NCBI GenBank assembly: GCA_029976695.1 | Contig: JARQTN010000253.1 | Coordinates: 1 to 40,458 of the forward strand | DNA length: 40,458 bases | Reading direction: 5' to 3' | Origin: Lewinellaceae bacterium | Lineage (GTDB): Bacteria; Bacteroidota; Bacteroidia; Chitinophagales; Saprospiraceae | In this document: positions 25,559 to 33,562 of the stretch, piece after piece | Position numbering within the stretch: the first letter of the stretch is position 1 | Layout: the number at the start of each line of letters is the position of its first letter | Program-made: the position numbers and the translations under genes | Notes under the pieces: model-generated | Database searches by the model: none | The model's input: only the letters and a program-made list of their open reading frames with translations | Told to the model about the DNA's origin: nothing

Positions 25559-26035
25559 TTATCCGGTTTCCAGGTCCCTGAAGGTCGGGACCTCCGGATG
25601 GAAGACCAGCTGCCGTGCTTTGCGATCTATGGAGCAGCAATAGTTTTTAGTGCCATTGGACAGGATCAGGAAGCGGACATCCAGTGCCATGTTATAATGC
25701 AGGATCTGATCAAAAACGGCCTGGTCCAGGTGTGTGGCAGGTGATTTGCATTCTACCAGGAGGAGAGGGATCAAATTGCGGTCAAATACGGCGATGTCAT
25801 ACCGCCTCGAAATTCCTTCAATCGCAACCTCTCGTTCGACACTGATCCGTGTTTGGGGAAATCCTCGTTCTGTCGTGAGGTACTGGATCAGCAACTGCCG
25901 AACGAATTCTTCAGATGTCAATCGGATCCATTTCTTCCTGACCGGATCAAAAATAAAACGTTGGCCCGAATCTGTCCTGATCCTCAGGAGGTGTGTCCAT
26001 TTCAGTAGATCGATATGGATATCTGCCGGAGCCAT
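25559..26035 (-). CDS. Small PD-(D/E)XK nuclease with type I restriction HsdR N-terminal fold
   Basis: A 158-residue protein matching the HsdR N-terminal nuclease domain alone. The catalytic set looks intact: Glu43 (EEFVRQLL), Asp80 (RRYDIAVFD), Glu95-x-Lys97 (LLLVECKSP) and Gln110-x3-Tyr114 (QILHY). The last is the QxxxY motif of RecB/HsdR-type nucleases. No HsdM, HsdS or translocase gene is nearby, so this is not a classical restriction enzyme. Stand-alone proteins of this type are widespread in Bacteroidota, often next to holA, with no known role. Here it lies 11 bases downstream of the degenerate helicase-like gene and 35 bases before the hybrid kinase. Confidence 0.87.
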   Translation of the reverse strand: MAPADIHIDLLKWTHLLRIRTDSGQRFIFDPVRKKWIRLTSEEFVRQLLIQYLTTERGFPQTRISVEREVAIEGISRRYDIAVFDRNLIPLLLVECKSPATHLDQAVFDQILHYNMALDVRFLILSNGTKNYCCSIDRKARQLVFHPEVPTFRDLETG

Positions 26036-26046
26036 ATCCCGGGAAT

Positions 26047-28503
26047 TTAAGCGCTTTTCATGTGTTCCTGGCTGATGTAGTCAGGAACATGTTTCAGGAT
26101 AAAGGATTTGACCCCTCCCATTTGTCGCCCACCATGATTCATCCAGTCTACTGTCCAGGAATTGTGGATCGGAAATCCGACCTCTGCGCATCTTTTCATG
26201 ACCATGTTTTGCCACCGGACGGAACCATGGGCCCCAGGTGAAAAGAGTCCGTCGCGGACAAGGATCAGGAGAGGCTTTTTCTGGTCGAGGAGGCATTCCA
26301 CAAGGAACGCACTTGTCGGGTTCATCCCTTCCTCATGGATCTTATACGGGAAGGGCAACTCATCCAGGAGCCAGGCATCCAGTTTAGGACCTAAAAATGA
26401 AATGACCTGTACAAACTTGGTATTGTAAATCGTCATATTCTCGTATACTGGTTCAAGCATGGATGCCACCCGTTTGTAAAAATTCAGTTTTTCACTGCTT
26501 GATACATTTGCGAGGGTATATGCAGAATCGGACAAATCGGCAGACTGAATGCGCATGAAAGTGAATTGCACCTTCCTCGTGGACTGGCTTGTCTGCAGGA
26601 GCCTGTGTGCAACACCGGGAGAGGAAATGATATGGCAGGTGCCTTTCCGGGTGGTTGATGCAAGCTGGTTGCCTACCTCAATATGTGCTTCATCGAGTAC
26701 ATAGAGCACTGCGGCCTCCGGATTGGTATAATCCGTACCGTACTTTCTGGTGAACAGCTCAGGACCGATGATCTGTATCGGGAACAACTGCATCCGCTGG
26801 TCCGGTTCAAGAAACTCGATCGCCTGGATCGTCCCGGACTCGTCTTTTTTTCGGATCAGTTTCATCACCGAACGGGCATCTTGCGCCCCTGAATGAAGGA
26901 ATGCATAGCGCTGAGACTGGGTCTCCAGCTTGAGGTATTGTACGATCGCTTTGAGGCCAGATGAGGCAATTTGTTCAGGCACCTCAAGATATGAACCGGA
27001 ATCGGGCATTTCAGCAAGGGTATGTTGGTCAAGCGTGCTCATGAAATACCACTGGTCAAAAAGGTCAAGCCACTTGTGATGTTCTTCAAATTCAAGAGCA
27101 GCGATGACCTTGCGCGCATTTTCCGGGATGTTATCCTCAAATGACCGCCAGAAAAAGAAGTCCTCAAGTTTTGCACATGCCCGGCGCATCTCCCTCAGTT
27201 GTCTTACGATTTCCGTCACGATACCGAGTTTCTTCCGGACAGATAATGCATTCACTTCCTTGCCAAGATCCAGGAATTCGGATTCATCGATTTGCCTTTT
27301 CCATTCAAAAAGCTGTTTTTCCCATTCACCGATGCGTCCTTGCAAGGGGTGTCCTGATGGCAGGTTTTTCGAATTCAGCCGTTTGATCTGTTCGTTGATC
27401 CTGGCCTGCATCTTGCGTTCACAATCCTGCAATTCCCTTGACAGCCTGTTCAAATGTGCTGTGATCGCATCCATCGAAAGGGTCTCGGCTGGCTGCAGGG
27501 ATTCCACCGGGAGATATGCCTCCAGGATTTCAAGGTTCGTGAGCAGGTTTATGTATGCAGACTTCACCCACCTGCGGGCCTTGATCAGGTCTTTGCTCGC
27601 TCGTGTGAAATTACTTTTCAGCTTCAGTGTGAAATTACCCAGTGAAGTCTCCATTGAGAATTCCGGGCCCAGGAATTGTTGGTAATTTTCGATTTTGAAG
27701 AGCAGCGTGGATATTTCGTGATAACTTTTTTTCAGGATTGCCTGTAGGGATTGCTTTGAATGCTGAATATAGTCCAGCAGGAGGATTTCCCCCTCGCGGA
27801 TGAGCCGCTCCCCGGTTTCGGTATTCTGGGACAAGTGTGCAGTGACTTCCTTTTTAATTGTTTCAAGGGCATATTTCTTGAGGTGACTGATATTCAGTTC
27901 CTGCAACTGGTCAAACCAGGGATGATTGAGTTTGCACAATTTGACATAGTTGGACAGTTTTGACCGGATCATTTTGTATTCCTCAGCGGTCCGTTCAAAT
28001 TCAGTCGGGTTCAGTTTGAGTGACAGGATATTGGGATTGCCGCTAAGCGGGTGTGCCGCCAGCCTGTCGGCAATGTCCTGCCAGGTCATCGTATCGAAAA
28101 CCCTGGTCTGCAAAACCTCATACTTCTCTTGCCATTGTTTCATTTCCTGGCTGGCGGCGGACATGGCAAACTGCTGGCTCTTCACTTCCTTCTCATCTGG
28201 TAGCCTTTTTCTGGCCAGTTGAATTGCAGGGTAGTAACCTGCTTCATTTTTCAGGTATACAATAGCTGAAAGGTCCAGATCCTGGAATCTGCGATGCAGC
28301 TGGTTTCTTTGTTCGGGAGACCCGATCACGAGATATGCCTTTTTCCCGGCCAGGGCCTGTTCTATTGCCCAGGCAGTGATGAGTTCAAGCTGTTTCTCCT
28401 GTTCATTCACTGAAAGAAGCAAATGTGGTTGTGATTGAAGCAGATCAAGGGCTTTCAGCTGGTCCGGGTCCAGCGTGTGGAGCCATCTGTGCGGTAATGA
28501 CAT
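26047..28503 (-). CDS. Large degenerate superfamily 1 helicase-nuclease-like protein (probable pseudoenzyme)
   Basis: An 818-residue protein. Its order of segments follows the large SF1 helicases (DUF4011/AAA_11-type) that end in a Vsr/MTES_1575-like nuclease. Residues 12-80 align with the first RecA region, but SVNEQEKQ (31-38) replaces the Walker A GPPGTGKS, keeping only Lys37. A long helical insert with a LNHPWFDQL landmark (192-200) spans about 120-560. Motif II survives as VLDEAH (602-607). Motif III and most of the second RecA domain are missing. The C-terminal 705-790 retains the nuclease framework (RDGLFS; FPIHNSWTVDWM) without the acidic catalytic residues. There is no export signal. 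The frame is uninterrupted. The alignment is by eye, so the family call is moderate. Confidence 0.62.
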   Translation of the reverse strand: MSLPHRWLHTLDPDQLKALDLLQSQPHLLLSVNEQEKQLELITAWAIEQALAGKKAYLVIGSPEQRNQLHRRFQDLDLSAIVYLKNEAGYYPAIQLARKRLPDEKEVKSQQFAMSAASQEMKQWQEKYEVLQTRVFDTMTWQDIADRLAAHPLSGNPNILSLKLNPTEFERTAEEYKMIRSKLSNYVKLCKLNHPWFDQLQELNISHLKKYALETIKKEVTAHLSQNTETGERLIREGEILLLDYIQHSKQSLQAILKKSYHEISTLLFKIENYQQFLGPEFSMETSLGNFTLKLKSNFTRASKDLIKARRWVKSAYINLLTNLEILEAYLPVESLQPAETLSMDAITAHLNRLSRELQDCERKMQARINEQIKRLNSKNLPSGHPLQGRIGEWEKQLFEWKRQIDESEFLDLGKEVNALSVRKKLGIVTEIVRQLREMRRACAKLEDFFFWRSFEDNIPENARKVIAALEFEEHHKWLDLFDQWYFMSTLDQHTLAEMPDSGSYLEVPEQIASSGLKAIVQYLKLETQSQRYAFLHSGAQDARSVMKLIRKKDESGTIQAIEFLEPDQRMQLFPIQIIGPELFTRKYGTDYTNPEAAVLYVLDEAHIEVGNQLASTTRKGTCHIISSPGVAHRLLQTSQSTRKVQFTFMRIQSADLSDSAYTLANVSSSEKLNFYKRVASMLEPVYENMTIYNTKFVQVISFLGPKLDAWLLDELPFPYKIHEEGMNPTSAFLVECLLDQKKPLLILVRDGLFSPGAHGSVRWQNMVMKRCAEVGFPIHNSWTVDWMNHGGRQMGGVKSFILKHVPDYISQEHMKSA

Positions 28504-28546
28504 ATGAGACCTGTATTTTGAGTTTTCTGTTCTGAGGATGGCTGAA

Positions 28547-28554
28547 CAAATATA
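28547..28554 (-). promoter_or_regulatory. -7 box upstream of the helicase-like gene
   Basis: On the minus strand the bases read TATATTTG, matching TAnnTTTG, 43 bases before the start codon at 28503. No TTTG at -33 was seen. It lies in the gap between this gene and the divergent lipoprotein gene. Confidence 0.5.
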
Positions 28555-28657
28555 TCATTTTTTTAATATATTCACATTTCATTTTATCGCTTTCCTCAGC
28601 GCATATAAAATGACAATTTCTATTGCACATTTTATTTCGTCCATAAAATCAAGTATC

Positions 28658-29272
28658 ATGATGAAAACGAGATGGTATCCATTCTTTATTCTCATCAACA
28701 CTGTTTTTCTTTTGATCAGCTGTCAATCAGGAAACAGGAATGTGGAAACCGCACAAGATCTTGCCGGTTATGAAATCGAAGCGATCAAGGGGTCTGCATT
28801 CTCACATGCTACCCTGTCAGGTCCGGATGGCAAAATCCTAGAGAAGGGACCTGTCCTCGATGGTCTGCGGAACGGCACCTGGATCAAATATGCCGATGAT
28901 GGCAGGATTCAGCTGCTGAGCTCCTATCTTGACGGTGCATTGAACGGCCCTGTGCTGAGTTTCAGCAAAAGGGGACAGATTGATGAAAAGGCCTATTACA
29001 GGAACAACCTGTATCACGGGCCCCGCGTGACATACCGCTTTGGCCGTCCACAGGTGGAAGAAAATTATGTGGATAACACGCTCGATGGCATCAAACGGAA
29101 ATATCACAACAATGGAAAGATCCAGGAAGAGATCGAATATAAAATGGGTGTGCAGGACGGGATATACCGCTATTATGACGACCAGGGGAACATGACCCTG
29201 GACTACCTGTACAAGGACGGGGAAAAGGTCAGCGGTGGCATCGTCGAACCGTCAGCTGAAAACGAGCAGTAG
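28658..29272 (+). CDS. MORN/YwqK-repeat lipoprotein
   Basis: A 204-residue exported lipoprotein. The signal MMKTRWYPFFILINTVFLLISC ends in a lipobox with the modified Cys at residue 22. The mature part is a string of about five MORN-like repeats with the consensus G-x-x-x-G-x-W/Y-x-x-Y (GLRNGTWIKYADDG, GALNGPVLSFSKRG, NLYHGPRVTYRFG, NTLDGIKRKYHNNG, GVQDGIYRYYDDQG). Such proteins are often labelled YwqK-family antitoxin-like, without evidence for an antitoxin role here. The ATG pair at 28658/28661 is chosen because the longer frame (to 28538) overlaps the divergent promoter. Sits upstream of the gld operon. Confidence 0.85.
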   Translation: MMKTRWYPFFILINTVFLLISCQSGNRNVETAQDLAGYEIEAIKGSAFSHATLSGPDGKILEKGPVLDGLRNGTWIKYADDGRIQLLSSYLDGALNGPVLSFSKRGQIDEKAYYRNNLYHGPRVTYRFGRPQVEENYVDNTLDGIKRKYHNNGKIQEEIEYKMGVQDGIYRYYDDQGNMTLDYLYKDGEKVSGGIVEPSAENEQ

Positions 29273-29283
29273 GCCGTCAGGCA

Positions 29284-29314
29284 TTTCCCTGTAAATTCAT
29301 TTTTTTTATTTTTG
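29284..29314 (+). promoter_or_regulatory. Promoter of the gldA operon
   Basis: TTTC (29284-29287), a 19-base spacer and TATTTTTG (29307-29314) fit the Bacteroidota promoter with one -33 mismatch. The leader before the gldA ATG is about 50 bases. Confidence 0.55.
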
Positions 29315-29372
29315 TGTGTCAAATCCGGGCATCCAAGATGCCCCATGATTCATTATTACAAGACTGCAGACA

Positions 29373-30296
29373 ATGGATATTCAAATACAGAATTTGAGTA
29401 AATCTTATGGATTGCAAAAGGCCGTGGATGATATTTCATTCCATGTGAAACCCGGTGAAATCGTTGGTTTCCTTGGACCGAATGGCGCCGGAAAAACGAC
29501 AACCATGAAGATGATCACGCACTATCTGGAAATGGATGGTGGTGATATCCTGATCGGGGGGAACTCGATCAGGAAAGTGAATATGCGAAAGCACATCGGA
29601 TACCTTCCCGAAAACAACCCGCTCTATGAGGATATGCCGGTCATCGATTACCTGGCTTTCTGTGCGGGACTGCATGGTGTCCCGAAGACGGAAATCCCGG
29701 GCCGGATCCGGGAAATGGTCAGGCTATGCGGGCTGAATGTCGAAAAACACAAGAAGATCGGTGAACTGTCCAAAGGGTACCGACAGCGGGTGGGCCTTGC
29801 CCAGGCCATGATCCACCATCCTGCTGTCCTGGTCCTCGATGAGCCGACCACAGGGCTTGACCCGAACCAGATTGTCGAGATCCGCGAACTTATCAGGAAA
29901 CTTGGAAGGGAAAAGACAGTGATCCTGTCCACCCATATTCTGCCAGAGGTCGAGGCAACCTGTGACCGCATCCTGATCATCAACAACGGGAAAATCGTAG
30001 CTGATGGAACTGCCCAGGATCTGCGCAAACAGGCTTCCGGAAGGCAGATCATCAAGGCGCGCATCCAGGGCGGAAGTGTGCAGGATATCTTTGAAAAACT
30101 TGCTGCATTGCCGGGCGTCGCATCCGTAGATCTCGTGAATGCTGATGAATCGAGGTTTGAAATCGAAAGTCACCAGGGGGCAACCAGCAACGAGGCAGTC
30201 TTCCATGCCTGTGTCCAGAACAAATGGGTCCTGACCGAGCTGATCCCGATAGAAACGAAGCTTGAAGATATTTTCCGGGATGTGACCCTGAATTGA
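29373..30296 (+). CDS. gldA: ABC transporter ATP-binding protein GldA
   Basis: A 307-residue ATPase of the GldAFG ABC transporter, which is required for gliding in Flavobacterium johnsoniae. Walker A is GPNGAGKTTT near residue 34, the signature LSKGYRQRVGLAQAM near 133, Walker B VLVLDEPTTGLDPN, and the switch His in STHILPEVE. A C-terminal extension of about 85 residues (from KARIQGGSVQD on) is typical of GldA. It is first in the operon, 36 bases before gldF. In some Bacteroidota the same cluster occurs without gliding, so motility itself is an inference. Confidence 0.93.
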   Translation: MDIQIQNLSKSYGLQKAVDDISFHVKPGEIVGFLGPNGAGKTTTMKMITHYLEMDGGDILIGGNSIRKVNMRKHIGYLPENNPLYEDMPVIDYLAFCAGLHGVPKTEIPGRIREMVRLCGLNVEKHKKIGELSKGYRQRVGLAQAMIHHPAVLVLDEPTTGLDPNQIVEIRELIRKLGREKTVILSTHILPEVEATCDRILIINNGKIVADGTAQDLRKQASGRQIIKARIQGGSVQDIFEKLAALPGVASVDLVNADESRFEIESHQGATSNEAVFHACVQNKWVLTELIPIETKLEDIFRDVTLN

Positions 30297-30332
30297 CGAA
30301 CTCCTTTATTGAATTAAATCGATCCACCAGAA

Positions 30333-31049
30333 ATGAAGGAAATTTGGATTATCGCGAGACGAGAGTTGAACGCATTTTTTGACAGCCTTGTCGCATATAT
30401 TTTATTGATCGCTTTTTTAGGATTCAGTGGGTACTTTACCTGGCTTGGCGGTTCTGATATCTTCTTTCGGAAACAGGCTGACCTGCAGGTCTTCTTTTCC
30501 GTTGCGCTCTGGACCCTGTTCTTTTTCATTCCGGCGCTGACCATGAAGCAACTTGCTGAGGAAAAGAAAACAGGGACGATCGAACTGCTCCTGACAAAGG
30601 CGATCTCGGACCGTCAGGTCATCCTCGGGAAATTCCTTGCCTGTCTGATGCTCGTTTTGATCGCCCTGGCTTTGACCATCCCTTATTTTATAACGATCTC
30701 TTCGATCGGGGATATGGATCAGGGTGCGACGCTTTCGGGTTACCTTGGACTGATCCTGATGAGTGCTGCGTATATCGCGATCGGGCTTTTCGCCAGCAGT
30801 CTGACGAACAACCAGATCGTGGCATTCCTGCTGGCATTGCTGATCGGCATCTTTTTCCAGTTCCTGTTCAATGTGTTTTCTTCCGGGATGACAGGCTGGA
30901 TGGGTGAATTGATCAGCAACCTGAGCGTGACGAAGCATTATGAGTCCATCAAAAGAGGTGTCATTGACTCCAAGGATATCGTGTATTTCCTGTCCCTGAC
31001 TTTCCTGGGTCTCATGTTCTCAGAATTAGTGATTTCTAAAAGAAAGTAA
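30333..31049 (+). CDS. gldF: Gliding-motility ABC transporter permease GldF
   Basis: A 238-residue inner-membrane permease with about six hydrophobic segments (near 15-35, 55-75, 100-125, 135-160, 165-190 and 215-235). Landmarks include FIPALTMKQLAEEKKTGTIELLLTKAISD, which is the hallmark cytoplasmic loop of ABC-2-type permeases, and VTKHYESIKRGVIDSKDIVYF. It pairs with GldA and GldG, which follows 10 bases later. Confidence 0.93.
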   Translation: MKEIWIIARRELNAFFDSLVAYILLIAFLGFSGYFTWLGGSDIFFRKQADLQVFFSVALWTLFFFIPALTMKQLAEEKKTGTIELLLTKAISDRQVILGKFLACLMLVLIALALTIPYFITISSIGDMDQGATLSGYLGLILMSAAYIAIGLFASSLTNNQIVAFLLALLIGIFFQFLFNVFSSGMTGWMGELISNLSVTKHYESIKRGVIDSKDIVYFLSLTFLGLMFSELVISKRK

Positions 31050-31059
31050 ACCTGCAATC

Positions 31060-32556
31060 ATGAACAGACTGATTTCCATCCTTCTGATTATTGGAATCGT
31101 CATCCTGGCAAACCTGCTTTCGACGCAATACTTTGCCAGGTTGGATATAACGGAAAATCATCAGTACACACTGAGCAGTGCCACGAAGCAGATCCTTTCA
31201 AATCTCGAAGACCCGGTTACAGTACAGGCTTATTTTTCAAAGAATTTGCCCGTGGACATCGAGAAAGTGAGAAAGGACTTCCAGGACCTGCTTGTAGAAT
31301 ACAACACCCTCAGCAAAGGAAATGTCGACTATGAGTTTATCGATCCATCCGGCTCGGAAGACGAGGAGCGGTCCGCCATGCAGGAGGGCATCAGGCCTGT
31401 CCTGATCAATGTCCGTGAAAAGGACCAGACGACCCAACAAAAAGCATTTATGGGTGCTGTCTTGAGTTTTGGCGACCAGAAAGAAATCATCCCGTTTATT
31501 TCCCAGGAGACGCCAATGGAATATGAGCTTACGACGGCAATCAAAAAAATGACGGCGGTTGACAAGCCTTCAGTCGGTTTTATTACCGGGCATGGCGAGC
31601 CGGATTTGTCCAGGATGGGACAGGCAGTCCAGGCGCTTTCCGTCATCTTCAGTGTGGAAATGATCGACCTGGATGCGGAACCGGCCATCCCGGCGCGATT
31701 CAGGGCCGTTGCCATGATCGCACCCGTGGACAGCCTGCCGCCCGCTCATCTGGGCAAACTCGATGATTATCTCGCAATGGGGGGCAAACTCCTGGTGGCC
31801 ATGAATGCAGTAACCGGGGATTTTTCCACTGCCCAGGGGACAGCTGTGGAAAGCAACCTGTTTGCCTGGCTTGCTGAGAAGGGTATCCGGGTCGAACCTT
31901 CATTTGTCATCGATTCACGTTCAGGCTCTGTGACGGTGCAACAGCAGCAAGGGTTTTTCAGAATGAATACCCAGGTCCAGTTTCCCTATTTTCCGCTTGT
32001 GCAGAGTTTTGGCGACCACCCGGTTTCAAAGGGGCTTGACCAGGTCATCTTCCAGTTTGCGAGTCCCATCCAGTTTGCGGGCGATTCAATGAGCCAGTTC
32101 ACCCCGATCATCCGGAGCTCCGACCGGGCAGGCATACAGCAGGCCCCCACCTTTTTCGATGTACAGAGAAAGTGGTCCAATTCAGATTTCCCGATGTCGA
32201 ATATTGTGATGGGAGGGGTGCTCGAAGGTGTGATCGAAGGGTCGCCAGAGGCGAAACTCGTTGTCTTTACGGATGGAGATTTTCCCCAGGGGGAACCTGG
32301 AAGGGGGATTAATCCGGACAATGCCAACCTGCTGACAAATGCAATTGAATGGCTCTCTGATGATACGGGCCTGAGTGCTTTGCGTACGAAAGCAGTCCTC
32401 TCACGACCAATTGATGAACTTGAAGAGGGGAGAAGGACATTCCTCAAATTCCTGAATTTCTTTCTGCCAATCGGCCTTGTGCTCCTGTTTGGCATTTTCA
32501 GGTGGCAAAGAAACCGTTCAAAACGGATGAGGAGGATGGTAGAAAACTACACTTAA
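31060..32556 (+). CDS. gldG: Gliding-motility ABC transporter component GldG
   Basis: A 498-residue protein anchored at both ends: a membrane segment at residues 4-22 and another at about 468-487. Between them is a large periplasmic part with the GldG signature LDITENHQYTLSSATKQIL, then DFQDLLVEYNTLS, VGFITGHGEPDLS and the GATase-like region around LDDYLAMGGKLLVAMNAV. The C-terminal stretch RRTFLKFLNFFLPIGLVLLFGIFRW is typical. It completes the GldAFG set and is followed after 23 bases by a DUF4340 gene. Confidence 0.94.
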   Translation: MNRLISILLIIGIVILANLLSTQYFARLDITENHQYTLSSATKQILSNLEDPVTVQAYFSKNLPVDIEKVRKDFQDLLVEYNTLSKGNVDYEFIDPSGSEDEERSAMQEGIRPVLINVREKDQTTQQKAFMGAVLSFGDQKEIIPFISQETPMEYELTTAIKKMTAVDKPSVGFITGHGEPDLSRMGQAVQALSVIFSVEMIDLDAEPAIPARFRAVAMIAPVDSLPPAHLGKLDDYLAMGGKLLVAMNAVTGDFSTAQGTAVESNLFAWLAEKGIRVEPSFVIDSRSGSVTVQQQQGFFRMNTQVQFPYFPLVQSFGDHPVSKGLDQVIFQFASPIQFAGDSMSQFTPIIRSSDRAGIQQAPTFFDVQRKWSNSDFPMSNIVMGGVLEGVIEGSPEAKLVVFTDGDFPQGEPGRGINPDNANLLTNAIEWLSDDTGLSALRTKAVLSRPIDELEEGRRTFLKFLNFFLPIGLVLLFGIFRWQRNRSKRMRRMVENYT

Positions 32557-32579
32557 CGAAAAAAAACTGTTTGCATCCA

Positions 32580-33518
32580 ATGAATAACAAGATTTTGCTT
32601 GGCATTTTTGCGCTATTGCTTGTCCTTTATGTCGGCTCCAGGCTCTTCAAAGGTAACAGGCAGAGCAGCTTCGATCCTCTGGTGGTCTCTGTAGATACAT
32701 CTGCTGTAGACCTGATCAGGATCCATCCCAAAGCAAGCCCCGACGGGGTGTTTTCACTTGAAAGACAAGAGGGTAAATGGATGGCAATGAATGACAACAT
32801 GGAGGTGGATGCCGTAACTTCTTCCGTTCAGTCCCTGTTGAACCAGCTGGTCAGTATTCGGGCAAAACGTGTGGTTTCAAAGTCCCCGGACAAATGGCCT
32901 GACTATGAAGTGGATGAATCTGCCGGTACACGCGTCGAAGTGTTTGGACAGGGCAAGCCGATCGTCGATTTTATTGTAGGCGCATTCAAATATGACCAGG
33001 CAAACCAGTCTGCTTCCTCTTATATCCGGAAAACGGATGAACAATCAGTCTATGTGGTGGATGGGTTTTTATCCATGTCCTTCAACCAGCAATTCAATAA
33101 TTTCAGGGACAAAACAATCCTCAAGACAACTGCATCGGACCTCACCACGATCAGGTTGCTCGAGGGTGCAGAAACGGAGACCTTCCAGAAAGTGGGTCAA
33201 TCATGGCTTTTCGGCGGCATGGAGAATGTAGACTCCACACAAATGGCAAATTATGTGAGTGGGATTTCCAATGTGTCGGGATTCGAATTTGTAGATGATT
33301 TCAATCCCTCCGCAGCCTCTCCGTTACGAAAACTGGAAATTGAAGCCAATAACCTGATGTCAGAAATTACGATCACGGCTTACCCGGGCACGGAACCGGA
33401 AACCCCGTTCATCATTCATTCCACCATGAACCCTGACGTTTACTTCCGGAGTGATTCAGCCGGTATCTATAACCGCCTTTTTGGAAAGCTGAAAGCGCTT
33501 TCACCCGTCTCCATGTAG
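32580..33518 (+). CDS. DUF4340 domain-containing protein
   Basis: A 312-residue protein with an N-terminal membrane anchor (MNNKILLGIFALLLVLYVG). The rest is periplasmic and beta-rich, with the DUF4340 pattern DLIRIHPKASPDGVFSLER, LLNQLVSIRAKRVVSKSPDKW and YVVDGFLSMSFNQQFNNFRDKTIL. DUF4340 proteins occur beside GldG-like ABC components in many bacteria, which suggests a part in the same transporter complex. The ATG at 32580 replaces a longer frame that overlaps gldG. No enzymatic residues are evident. Confidence 0.85.
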   Translation: MNNKILLGIFALLLVLYVGSRLFKGNRQSSFDPLVVSVDTSAVDLIRIHPKASPDGVFSLERQEGKWMAMNDNMEVDAVTSSVQSLLNQLVSIRAKRVVSKSPDKWPDYEVDESAGTRVEVFGQGKPIVDFIVGAFKYDQANQSASSYIRKTDEQSVYVVDGFLSMSFNQQFNNFRDKTILKTTASDLTTIRLLEGAETETFQKVGQSWLFGGMENVDSTQMANYVSGISNVSGFEFVDDFNPSAASPLRKLEIEANNLMSEITITAYPGTEPETPFIIHSTMNPDVYFRSDSAGIYNRLFGKLKALSPVSM

Positions 33519-33562
33519 GGAGCCGGTTCTTGATTTGTTACTTTTCTTTCGACCAGAAACAT

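Noticed and set aside
25559-26035. Type I restriction-modification system
   Set aside because: Only an HsdR N-terminal-like nuclease is present. There is no translocase, methylase or specificity gene.
28658-29272. Toxin-antitoxin pair suggested by the YwqK-antitoxin-like label
   Set aside because: The protein is a lipoprotein made of MORN-like repeats and no toxin gene is adjacent.
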